In this document: positions 35,921 through 46,841 of the stretch, piece after piece
How the letters are laid out: the number at the start of each line of letters is the position of its first letter
Numbering within the stretch: the first letter of the stretch is position 1
Origin: Caprimulgus europaeus
Lineage: Eukaryota > Chordata > Aves > Caprimulgiformes > Caprimulgidae
Length of the DNA: 64,000 bases
NCBI GenBank assembly: GCA_907165065.1
Contig: OU015528.1
Coordinates: 69,793,474-69,857,473 of the forward strand
Direction: 5' to 3'
Made by a program: the position numbers and the translations under genes
The notes under the pieces: generated by a model
What the model saw: only the letters and a program-made list of their open reading frames with translations
Told to the model about the DNA's origin: nothing
Databases searched by the model: none

Positions 35921-38259
35921 TTAGCACTTCACAATCCTATACCTGTATATTCCAAAATGAGTGAAGTAACAGAAAAAGTAAACTAAGATTTTTGTATTTT
36001 CTTTGTTTAAAAAAAAAAAACAACAACAAACCAACAAACTATGTTTTCTTATTTTCTAATCAATGCTACATTTCCATTTCTACATACATAGAAATGAAAT
36101 TTCCAGAATACCATCTAGATATTTTTTATGTTTGGTGATTCACTTCAGTAGAAAAATACAGGGAATATGGCCTTTAAAAGTAATCCAGAAATATAGCAAT
36201 CATCAAGTAGCTGAAAAACAAGTAAGCTTAAGAAAGGCTTTACCTATAATGTGCAATACAGCATCATTCAGATACAGTTAATCTGGCTCCAAACAAGTCA
36301 TTTCTAGATTTGAAAGAAAAAAGCCACTTGGGGGACAGCTAGATCCTGCATACACAAGAACATGGGAATCCACATCTGGAGCTGGAAGCATTCCCAACTT
36401 ATTCTCACATGTCAGGAGGAAACCTGGGCTGGCTTAGGTTACCAGTGCCCTCTTTCTATCCTAGAGGCAATGGAAGGCAGAACAAAAACCAAACCACAAC
36501 AGGTTTCAGGCAGTATATTAAGCTGTGACATTAGATGATCTGCAAGGCAAACCAAGTCCAGAACTTAAATGGGGTCACCAGTGTAAATCGGTCTTGCCCC
36601 AGCCCAGCGTTGACACCATTGCCTTGTCTGCAGTTTTACAGCTACTGTCTCTGTGCTGCACTGGTCTGCATTTAGATGCATAATTCACAGGAAAAGCAAA
36701 GAGGCAGCTCCACATTTCTCCTACTAGGACAAACAGAGAAGTTTTGCTCCACTCCCTCCAGGCAATGCTCAATACCAAGGTTTCATACTACCTTCTTGGG
36801 ACCTTCTGTAATATCTCGGCTCCAACTTCTAGTGTAACAGCTATTTCATGAAACATTTTCCATACCCATGAATACTTCCCCCTTACACCTCCTTTTTCTG
36901 GAATACAGCATTGTGCATTAAAACTAAACAATGCAGTTCCTCTTTGAACTTTTGTGTTTCTAGCTCTTCATCCACAAAAAAAAATTCAAGTAGACAATAA
37001 ATTTTCCTCCCTTCCTCCATTACTTGTAACTGTAATCTGTTCAAGGAATTTGATGCTGCTGAAATTGCAATAACTGGATCATTTGCAGCAAGGCAGTCAT
37101 TTCCAAACATAAAATGCAGTAGAACGCAACCTCTTGAGACAATACTATATTAAAGTTACTAATAAAGAACCCAATTCTTTTTTCTTTAAAAGTACAGTGA
37201 CTCTTTTCACTCAATTCAATGCAATTTGCATCAGGCCTAAGCTACTCCTTCTAAACACAAGGTCAAACTTTCATCATGAGCTCTGGGAGAAGCCTACTAA
37301 TTCTACCCTGGGTCTCTTTTCTGTTGGGCATTAGCTGATTTTGCATTCTATTAATCTCAGAAGAATTCAGCTGTATAGTTATAAGAAACCACTTTTCATC
37401 GAAAAATAAAAACCACTTTATAATCAGAAAAAAAATAAGCAACTATAGAAAGCTATACAGTTTTGAATCTTTACTTGATTTACTTGTCTTGGCCTGGATA
37501 AAGTAAATCAACACCTGTACAAAAGTTCAGCTCTTTCTTATGGCTCTTTCTTTCCCCTTTGCTTTGAAGCAAACAAAAGAATGCTATTAGAAAGGGGTGT
37601 GGGTGGGGGGGAAATCACAATAAGTGCTGCAACATTATTCTATTTTTCTTTAGAAATTTTCTGCCAAAGCCAAGAAGTCAACACTTAGTGCAGAAATCAG
37701 GCATTGCTATACTTTGGCTCTTCTGCCTTCCAGAATGGTATTCTTCAACTGGCATTTAGAAAGAAGCTAATTAGTCAAAACCCCAACACTCTTGCTTCAT
37801 ACCTTGATCTCCTGTGCAAGGTGTAGATGAACCTGCACAGAACAGCAGGGAAAAGAAGGTAACTTCTGCCTTGAGTTAGAGAAGCTACTTATGACTGGTG
37901 ATGTACTCAACTGTGCATGGGCCAAAAATATAACCATGTTGACGCATAAAGGGAATAAAGCATACTTCCTAAAGTCACTAAATAGCTTTTTTTCCTAAGC
38001 TAACAGGCAAGTCACAAAGGAGCTTTTTGTTAAATGCTCACTTTGCTTCCCTATGTTTTCACTTCAAACAATCATTCTGAGCTGTGTCAACCAGCTTCAA
38101 CCCAGTGGGTCAGGGCGCAGAAGTTATTTCAGCAGGTTCAGGTTCTGCTGACACACCATTTGATTTTCACACTTGCCAGAAAATTGTTTTTTCTTCATGC
38201 AAAGAATATATAAGGCCAGATTATCTCCTTTCTGCATTACACAGAAAGAGGGAAAATGT
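35921..38259. other. AT-rich noncoding DNA with one G-quadruplex motif
   Basis: Mostly unique AT-rich sequence. A G-run cluster at 37594-37611 is listed separately. There is no convincing gene, and the frames around 36575-37110 on the minus strand show no domain. Confidence 0.5.
37594..37611 (+). other. Putative G-quadruplex motif
   Basis: The sequence reads GGGG-TGT-GGG-T-GGGGGGG, giving four runs of at least three G with loops of one to three bases if the last run is divided. It lies in otherwise AT-rich DNA. No promoter is visible beside it. Confidence 0.6.
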
Positions 38260-38375
38260 CTGGAGAAAAAGAGGCTGAGAGGAGACCTTATTGCTCTCTA
38301 CAACTACCTGAGAGGAGGCTGTAGTGAGTTGGGTCTCGGTCTCTTCGCCCAAGTAAGTAGTGACAAGTAAGAGGA
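38260..38375 (+). mobile_element. CR1 LINE internal fragment, plus strand, lacking its 3' end
   Basis: The fragment begins CTGGAGAAAAAGAGGCTGAG and continues with the ORF2 block GGAGACCTTATTGCTCTCTA. It stops in 'GACAAGTAAGAGGA' without the 3' UTR or tail. Because CR1 copies are primed at their 3' end, loss of the 3' end requires a later event. Aligned with the complete copy at 57880-58246, this fragment ends about five bases before the point where the piece at 41743 begins. The two may therefore be halves of one insertion. Confidence 0.88.
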
Positions 38376-39723
38376 TTATCTACCCCTCACTGGATCTCCC
38401 TTCTTTGTCATGCTGTTCCTTCAAGGCCACCAGTTCAGCCCCTGCCCTTTGCTCAGCTGGAACTACCTTCTATGATCATCATCTTAGTTCATCTCCCACT
38501 CTTGCTTGGCCATGCTGACAAATCCAACTTACTTACCACTTAACTAACAACCACCCTCACGCACCTGGCCATCTCCTACCTCTTCTGAAGCTTAATCCTC
38601 AGTGTTTAATTCATATTGATGTGATAATCAATCTCAACAGGATGCTCATGGGAAAACATGACAGGCAAATTCCTTGATCTCAGTTCCTCTGGTTGTACTG
38701 GTTTCACCTGTCCAACTCAGAGCAGCAGTGTCCAGGAAAGTCCTATCTTGCTTGAGGGAGGCAAACATCCAATATATACGTAATCTTTTGGAAATGTAGC
38801 TGCTAAAAAAAAAATCTAATAAGACTTGACCAAGAATGTGTGAAATGCAATTTTTCAAATGTCTATAACTTTGCCAAATGTGGGTGGATTTTTACAGGCA
38901 TAATAAAAAAGCATATCCATGCTATAAACTCCAAATCCCTCCACTACACAGAGAAAACTTAAATGTTCAGAAAGAACCTTTAATGTCAGCAAATCAAACT
39001 AGTATTGCAATGATGTTCACTGAAAGTTTGCCAGTTCCATCCAAACAGTAAACTGACAACTTAAGAGTTTCAAGGATTACCAAAAAAAGCCCCAATATCA
39101 GAGAATATGAAACTTTTGCACTCCTTAGCCATAAACTTGAAAAAGAGAACAACTTGCAAATAGTCTTAATATTCAGCATGACCTGAAACCTTAAAGTTTT
39201 TCACTGAAAGTCGTGTTTATTTTAAAAATCAAGAAGTATTGAAAAGTTTATCTTCAAACATTGCCACAAAGCATTTTTCTAGACTTTAGTTGTGTTAATC
39301 AAATCAAATTTCTAAATGCTGCAGTGGAGCATTAGGTTCTTGAAAAAAGTTGTAGAATTAAAACAAACCAATACATTCCTATTTGAGAGTCAAATTAAAT
39401 TAATATGGGTGTTATATCAGTTTGACACATAAAAGATTTTCTTTATTAAAAAGTATCAGTTCTTATAAATACAGCAGATCAAATTATTTTGAGAGTATTA
39501 GTTGAAAAGTTTCATTGTTTATATTAGAATTTAGGTGATATGCTTCTAAAAACTACTAACAGACTTTTTTATCAAGCTCTTTAATCATCGTATATGCCTA
39601 GAAAATGCTGGTCCTCCATCAGCTAAAGTATGTTCCCTACGAGTGGTATAACACTAATCCAGTCAAAACCAACCGATTGTTATGGTGCAAGTGCTATGAA
39701 AAACCAAGGGAGCACAGTGCTAA
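38376..39723. other. Noncoding DNA, left part of the segment between two CR1 pieces
   Basis: Unique sequence with no recognised family. Its first bases contain GGATTATCTA (38373-38382), the exact reverse complement of TAGATAATCC at 41681-41690 near the other edge of the 3.4-kb interval. No coding frame is convincing. Confidence 0.45.
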
Positions 39724-40285
39724 TAGAATCATAGAATGGTTTAGGCTGGAAGGGACCTTAAAGATCATCTAGCTCCAACCTCCCTGCCATGAGCAGGGAC
39801 ACCTTCCACTAGACCAGGTTGCTCAAAGCCTCATCCAACCTGGCCTTGAACACGTCCAGGGAGGGGGCATCCACAACTTCCTTGGGCAACCTGTTCCAGT
39901 GTCTCACCACCCTCACAGTGAAGAATTTCTTTCTAACACCTAATCTAAACCTCCCCTCTTCCAGTTTAAACCCATTTCCCCTCGTCTTGTCATTAACTGC
40001 CCTTATGAAAAGTCCTTCCCCAGCTTTCCTGTAGGCCCCCTTCAGGTATTGGAAGGCCGCTATTAGATCCCCCCGGAGCTGTCTCTTCTCAAGGCTGAAC
40101 AGCCCCAACTCTCTCAGCCTGTCCTCACAGCAGAGGTGCTCCAGCCCTCAGATCATCCTTGTGGCCCTTCTCTGGACTCATTCTAACTGGTCGATGTCTC
40201 TCTTGTGTTGGGGGCTCCAGAACTGGACACAGTACTCCAGATGGGGCCTTATGAGAGTGGAGTAGAGGGGGAGTAACCCCCTCTT
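39724..40285 (-). mobile_element. CR1 LINE, minus strand, ORF2 C-terminal end plus 3' UTR
   Basis: The 3' tail appears at the left as AATAGAATCATAGAATGG, followed by GGAAGGGACCTTAAAGATCA. Minus-strand translation from about 40108 down to 39809 gives an unbroken 99-residue stretch. It holds the CR1 ORF2 C-terminal landmarks [29 protein letters not shown] and [10 protein letters not shown]. Upstream similarity continues (TGGACACAGTACTCCAGATG) to about 40285 and then stops. It is among the longer and less decayed copies here, but it lacks the reverse-transcriptase core and cannot move on its own. Confidence 0.95.
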
Positions 40286-41717
40286 ACCAGGGTACGTTTT
40301 CAAGACAGTTACATGTTTCACATTTAATAAGGATAATCAGTTTGATATCACATTGTGTTCTCTATTCAAGGTTCTGCAAAAGGCTTTTTTTTTTTTCTTT
40401 TTTTTTTTTTACACCCCAAAGAAGCAAAATTACAGTACACTTGTGTTTGCCAAACACAAACCTCACCAGCTCCACCACACCACCTGGTACCTTGAAAAAT
40501 ACATGGCTGGCTTTAAGGAAGGCCTGTGATTTTATCTTCTTTTTCACCTCTTGGTGCATGCTATTTTTTTTCCTCATTATCATGGGGATTAGCATCTTAA
40601 CACTTTTACATTACACCTGAAATTTTCCCAGTAAATATTTGCTTCATAGAGCTGGGGTTTTAATTCAGCAACAAATATTCATAACAACTAAAACAAAACA
40701 TAAAAGTCATTGGCTTCTTACAATCTTATGCTCTGGTGGACCAAAAGTATATAACTTGAAGGCATTTATTTACCTCCCTGTAATGAATGCTAAAATTTGG
40801 AGACTGGATGAAAAGCACAGAGCAAATGAAGTCTAAGAGGGAAAGTGATCACATCATAATAAGGCCTTCAGGATAAACTACAATAGTTTAATGTTTTCAA
40901 ATGCTAGACATTGAAGAAAGGTGTTTAAAGTTACCTGTGCCACCAATCACATGAGTAATGTTAGTTCAGAGGAACAAAGGAAATTTGAGACACAGTGCAG
41001 CCACAGCGTGGCACAGATACTGTGCCATCAAGTAACTTCGCAAAAACATATAGTACCCGATACAAAACTAAAGGAGAAATGAAGGAAGAGTCATGAACAT
41101 TTGATGAAACAGGCAATACAGCCACACTAAGGTGTAACTTCAGCATTTCATACTTAAAAGCAGCCCTAAGCCCTACAGTGAGAGCACAAATGGGTTTTCA
41201 ACAAGTCCTCTGAGCTCTCCTTTGGACAACAGAAGTCACAAAGGCAGCGTGCTCTCCTTGGCTGCATAACCCCAAGTACAACTACCATGCTAATATTTCT
41301 GCAAGTTGTCCTTGTTGCAAAAGCTATTGCTACTTATTAATTAATCCTACTGGAAGTCATTGTTTGGAGCGGAAACAGGCTCTAGAAGAGGAGTGGAATG
41401 CTTTAAAGCATCAAGATTCTTTGATGTACAAGTGACAAATCAACAAAATCTTTGCTGCTTAGTGGCTCTATTAATAAAAGAAGCATCTACCATAAAGGAG
41501 TCCATCTCCCTAGTGTAAGTGGTGCTGTGTAGCACAATTCCTGGGTCAAAAGAACAAGCCCAAGCACGCTAACAGAGCAATTTGCCACTTGAACAACATT
41601 GCCTAGTATATTAAAGGTCAAAAAGGCCCACCGTGTAAATAAGATTAACCGATTATCTTGTTGGTTTTACGTTTTCTAATTAGATAATCCAAATGATTTA
41701 TATTTTCCTATGAATAT
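40286..41717. other. Noncoding DNA, right part of the segment between two CR1 pieces
   Basis: Contains T runs at 40387-40396 and 40401-40411 and otherwise unique sequence. There is no transposase, reverse transcriptase or LTR pair visible, so the nature of the supposed insert stays open. Confidence 0.45.
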
Positions 41718-41765
41718 AAGTTGCATGAAGTGAGGTTCCTTCTTCAAGTTGCATGAAGTGAGGTT
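41718..41765. repeat. 20-bp direct repeat with 8-bp spacer at a CR1 edge
   Basis: AAGTTGCATGAAGTGAGGTT occurs at 41718-41737 and again at 41746-41765, separated by CCTTCTTC. The second copy is part of the CR1 at 41743. The first repeats CR1 sequence outside the element's apparent start, so the edge of the insertion has been duplicated. Confidence 0.95.
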
Positions 41766-41978
41766 TAGACTGGATATTAGGAAAAATTTCTTCACTGAAC
41801 GTGCTCTCGAGCATTGGCACAGGCTGCCCAGGGAAGTGGTGGAGTCACCATCCATGAAGGTATTTAAAAGACTTATAGAAGTGGTGCTTAGGCACATGGT
41901 TTAGAGGTGGACTGGGCAGTGTTTGGTTTATGGTTGGACTCAATCTTAAAAGATCTTTACCTAAATGATTCTATGATT
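41743..41978 (+). mobile_element. CR1 LINE 3' part, plus strand
   Basis: The piece opens near TTCAAGTTGC and carries TAGACTGGATATTAGGAAAA and GGTGGAGTCACCATCC from the ORF2 end. It then carries the 3' UTR block GTGCTTAGGCACATGGTTTA and ends with 'ATGATTCTATGATTTT'. The same 3' UTR block marks the copies at 57880 and, inverted, 35809. Several stops and indels break the frame. Together with 38260-38375 it would make one nearly complete copy of the 57880 type. Confidence 0.92.
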
Positions 41979-44900
41979 TTGCCTCACACAGCTCCTCCTT
42001 TTAACATTCATTACTCTACCTCAATACTACAAAGCAGAATCTGCTCCTCTCTGCAGCTGAGTTGCTATGGATCCTTTGATAACTGACCCATAAAGTACAT
42101 CATAATGTACAAAAAAACTCCCCACAACAATAAAACTACATTACACCAATTACCAATAATGAACAGATTCTTATCTAACAGTTTGTTGTCCTGGAAGTCT
42201 CAGAGCATTATAATGACAGTCAAACTGAGAGAAGCAGAAAGTTTCATCTATAAATCAAATGCCAGTCAAGCCTACAAGAACAGCAACTATTACTTTGTAA
42301 GGAGACAAAGACAATGGGATTATAAATCCAGGAGAATTTTATTGATCAAACCCTTCCAAGAAAACCACTTGTCACTATTAGCTATATAATACAGGGGTCA
42401 TCCATCAGAGAGAGACTGTTTGGTCAATTCTTTATCCCCGTTCTCTAGTTAAACTACTTGAAGGTAAGATGTACAATAGCTATTCAGATCAGGTAATAAT
42501 AACCAGCAAGTTATATAAAAAAAGATATAAGCATCAACAAAAAAAAAGAAGTGGCCTGAAGTATATTCAGAATTATGGTATTAAACAGTACCATTAGACA
42601 GCAGTTTAAAATTCTGGCCAACTGTGCCCTGGAAAAGCAAAAGTTAATAGCACAATTAATTTTCTTCAAACTAGCATAATACAAGACCTCAAAGAGGATA
42701 AAACTACTATGAAATGTATTGATCAGTAAAAAAAGAGAAAAGACCATTAGCTTACTGCGACACTTTTAAGCAACTTGGTTTCCTCTTAGCAACAAAAGAC
42801 AAGATTAATCTTTTTCAACTCTAGAAAGCTAAATTTCAGGTATCTAAATCAGAGCTGGTTACTCTGAGTTCATCTACTCATCAGTGGAGAGAATCAGGCA
42901 CTTCTCAAGGGTTATTATCAGATTTGCCTTAACTTCTTACATTAGCATGTTCAGGGGCTCAGGTGGAGAAAAAAAACAGAAAAAACAGCTTGAACAGGAG
43001 GGCACCTATTGCAGTTGGGGGAAACAGGGAGAGAACAGAGTTGTGCCTGTAATATTATCCTTCAGAAATTCTTAAGCATTCCCTTCTGTACTCAGGTTTC
43101 ATACATTGGCATCTGCACACTCAACAGTCTCCTTTCAAGAAAGTCCAGGAGTCATCCTTTTGTTTTAAATTCTAGCTAGTTGCCCAAATTATATCCAACA
43201 GTTTCTCAGAGCATTACCTGGCAAAGTACTACAGCTAACTTCAAATGTAATAATTTCCTCATTTTGAAGGACCCAAATCCCTTTTTTACAGGCATTCCCT
43301 AAGTGTTGTAGTATAGGCAAGTCTCATCCACGAAGTCCCTCAGCTGCAAGTGCTCCTCCAGAGCAGGCATACTTTGTGAACTACTGGGCCAAGAAGAAAG
43401 TGGCAAGCTTAGGCTTGAGTTTGCAGCCTTCTCAAAGGCTGTTTGATGCACCAGTAACTAAAAATAAGAAATATAACAGGACTCAAACTCCACAGTCACA
43501 GGCAAATCACCTATCTGCTATCTTAATTGCTCTTTTTCTGATTCACTTTGATTTTTCCACAACTCTGACAAATCCCATTGAACGAGATACAGCAGGAGCA
43601 TCCCCACACCTTTCCACCTTCTTAACCCACTCTCTATTTCACAGTCAAGTATGCATTTGAATCTCCTCCACCTGAAACATGAGTACTGAAGAATAGTATG
43701 AGGATTGTGAAGAAGAAAACACTGAAATAACAAAATACTTCCTGCTTAAATGAAGTCAACCATACATTTGCTATGGTTTAACAGGTATTGTAAACTGAGT
43801 TTATATAATAACCAGCCAGGTATTAAATAATCCTTCTTGCAATAAACATATTTACAAACTACAGCTGAACTCTAGTTAGCACTGTTCCACAACATTTCTG
43901 CAAAACAAAAAAGTTATGACAAAATTTTATTGTCTTCAGATAAAAGCCTGCTCACACTGAAGATAACTGTAGAGTATTCTTCACTGTATCAAATAACAAC
44001 TGACAAGGAACAGTCTTGCAAGATTTGTGGCAGACATTAAAGGACAGTGGTTATGAAGACACAAAAATCATAGGTATCTCAGTACTTCCCAGCACCTCAG
44101 CTTTGAAATACCTTTTGAGTGAGCTCAGGGCTTCAAGGTTGCTTTAGCAGTTTTGGGTGCAGAGCCAGTCAACTCCAGAAATCTTTACTGACCCAGGACT
44201 AGAAAAGTGTTCCTCTTTCTTTTCATTAGTTCACAGATATTAATAGTGATCCATTTACCGAGATACTTCACATGAAAAAAGCTGGTCAGGGATGCTGCAC
44301 AGAAGTTTTCTAACTCAATTTAGAATTAACACTCAGCCAAGAAGGTTTTACCCTTTCCTCTACCACCTGGTGCTGTACCCCTGTACTCCACTTTAGAGTA
44401 CCAGTGGTTCACACCAATGTCTAGGACTTACCATGTGAGCATCACGCCATTTTTCAAGAAGAGGAAATAATGTGACCTAATGTGTGTTTTCACGTAGCTT
44501 ACAATACCTTTTACGTTAGCCAACAAACACAAAAATTAAGAGTTTATCTGGTGCTAATTTTTTTAGAACAAACATCAGAGGTTCACAGCCTACCACAAGC
44601 CTTTAAGAAGGCTTGCACCATGACTGACTAATGCCAAAGGGCACAAAACTGAACGTCAGGTCTCTGGATTATTATAAGAAAAAATTTAAAAGAACAAAAC
44701 AAACACTCATATAAAAAGAGGTAAATAATTTCAATTACTGTGTTTCCATCTTTTCCTGTTTACTTCCTCTGTAGCAGTTAAATTTCAAGCTTTTTGAAGG
44801 CTCAGCAACAGTCCCAGTTTTACTACCATGTCAGTTTAGGACTTGGTCCAAAGGCAGGTTTGAGGAAAATCCTTTCCAAGTGCATTGGAAGTGTTTGTCT

Positions 44901-46804
44901 CAGTGAAACAGATTTTCTTCTCCCGAAGAACTGCATTTTGATCATGAAAATTGTCATCATAACAGAACTACCATGATACTTGTAAGATAAAAAAAATATA
45001 CATCTCAATCCTCCATGAATTGCAGAGTGACTACAAATCCTCCCAGGCTTTCCAGAACTTCACAGTAACATGAATTCTGACTCACAGATGCCAGTTTTGT
45101 GCACTACCACTGGGTAGTTTAAAAAAGCAAGTGAAAGCAACAGCAGAAATCAAGACTGAATACTACTCCAAAATGAAAAGAAAAACACAAAAACCATTCA
45201 AAAACAGTGGCTCAAAATCTGTTCAACCAGCATGAGCAGAGACAACCTTGGAGAGCTGACAGGTTGCAAAGCAGATTGCCAGCACTGTGTTGTGACTTAA
45301 CAGAAGATAGGAATGACAATAATGACACAATAGCCTCTCTGCAAATACTGCAAACAAGGGGTAAGTGACTTTAAAACAGACTTCAGCAGGTCTCAAGATG
45401 TAGTCAAGTCAGGCAGTGATAAATTCAATATATTCTGAAGTCATAATCCTCCACAAGTAATTTTATTTTACTTTCAAAATGCATAAAGAATGCTTCCCCT
45501 AGATACTCACAGGAAGGTGGGCTTCTCTACGAGAAGACTGTTGTGTACGTGTCACTCTCAGAGTAGTAATTTATTTGAAAGTTTCAGTCAAAGAACTTCC
45601 CTCTCTATTCCATTTCAAGAGGAGTATTTTCTCTCCCTCTAATTACCAAAAGTGCACAATGTTTAAAATGAGAAAAATCACCTGACATTTTAGGCAATCA
45701 TGGCAACAAAGTAAAGCAGCTGGAATTAAGCTGTTGCAGCATGCACACATTATCTTACTAACATGCTCTGAACATGTTAGGACCTCATTTAAATGCCATG
45801 TTAGTGATCAAGAGTAAAAAATTCATTGCATCCACTTAATCACCCCACATATGTAAAGCAGCTGTGACAAAGCATACAGGCTGTCACATTATTGCAGTTT
45901 GGATCAGGGAAGTGTGAAGGTTTCAAAGTACGTTCATTCATTAAAGTACATCATGGTAAGTACGTGGACTGGGAAGACTGGGGCAACCCATGCTTCCAAA
46001 TGAAGCTTTATGACAGTGCAAATACAGTGCCTTCAAGATCCACAGGCCCTCACAGTGACTCTAAAGCCATAGTCTGAGCTCTTAAGTCTGGTCCCACGTT
46101 GTTCTTCAAACCCCAAACACTGGTCTTCGCTGCCCAACTACTTCAATTGCAGCAGAACCACCCAGCCTCACAGCCCAAGTGAAACATCTTCTTAGCCTTG
46201 AAGAGGTTCCCCTCTGTCCCACTTTAGTCTAGAATATTCACATATCCAGATACAAATTAACCTTTTTAATCAACAGTTATTCCAGTTATGCCAAAAACAT
46301 TAAGTAAAAGCTGGTATAAATCACCCCATTGTAGCGTTCAAGTATTTCTACAGCCAGCTCAGGATTGTTTCCAGGATGAAATGAAAGACAAATTTGTTAC
46401 TATTCTAGCATGTTTTGATTTTCTACATGGAGAATAAGGACAAATTTAAAGAAGGAGGAAAAAAAAATCCAGTGGACAGAAAATGACGAACACATCAAAC
46501 TGATATTAATGATAATTCCCACAAGTCCTTAAATTCATACACGAACTGTGTGGCAATAATATATTTTATTACATTAGTTTATGCACAAAAATATATGTAG
46601 TCCTTATCACCTTAATCCGTGAAACATTTACATCAAAGTTGCAGGACCACAGTGCTTTCACAGAAGAATCAAATACCATTTTACAATATTCCTCCCCAGG
46701 TAAATCAAATAACTGAAGCTTAGCAAACACATTCTTGAGGCCTCTCAAATAAAAGCATATCCTCTATAAAATACACAAAGGCAAGATGGAAAGCAAATTA
46801 AGAC

Positions 46805-46806
<2 letters not shown>
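41979..46806. other. AT-rich noncoding DNA, nothing identified
   Basis: No CR1 copy, RNA gene or supported coding frame; all open frames are under 95 codons. At 45759-45779 two CATG-containing decamers separated by one base resemble a p53 response element in form, but this is a weak call. The region 45690-45900 is less repetitive and more motif-dense than average. Confidence 0.5.

Positions 46807-46838
<32 letters not shown>
46807..46838. repeat. (GA)16 microsatellite
   Basis: Sixteen perfect GA units. Perfect tracts of this length are usually polymorphic. The strand asymmetry (all purine on the plus strand) gives it potential to form a triplex. Confidence 0.97.

Positions 46839-46841
<3 letters not shown>

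Noticed and set aside
45759..45779. Two CATG decamers resembling a p53 response element
   Set aside because: Each half has one mismatch to the usual pattern and such degenerate sites are frequent by chance. No promoter is nearby.
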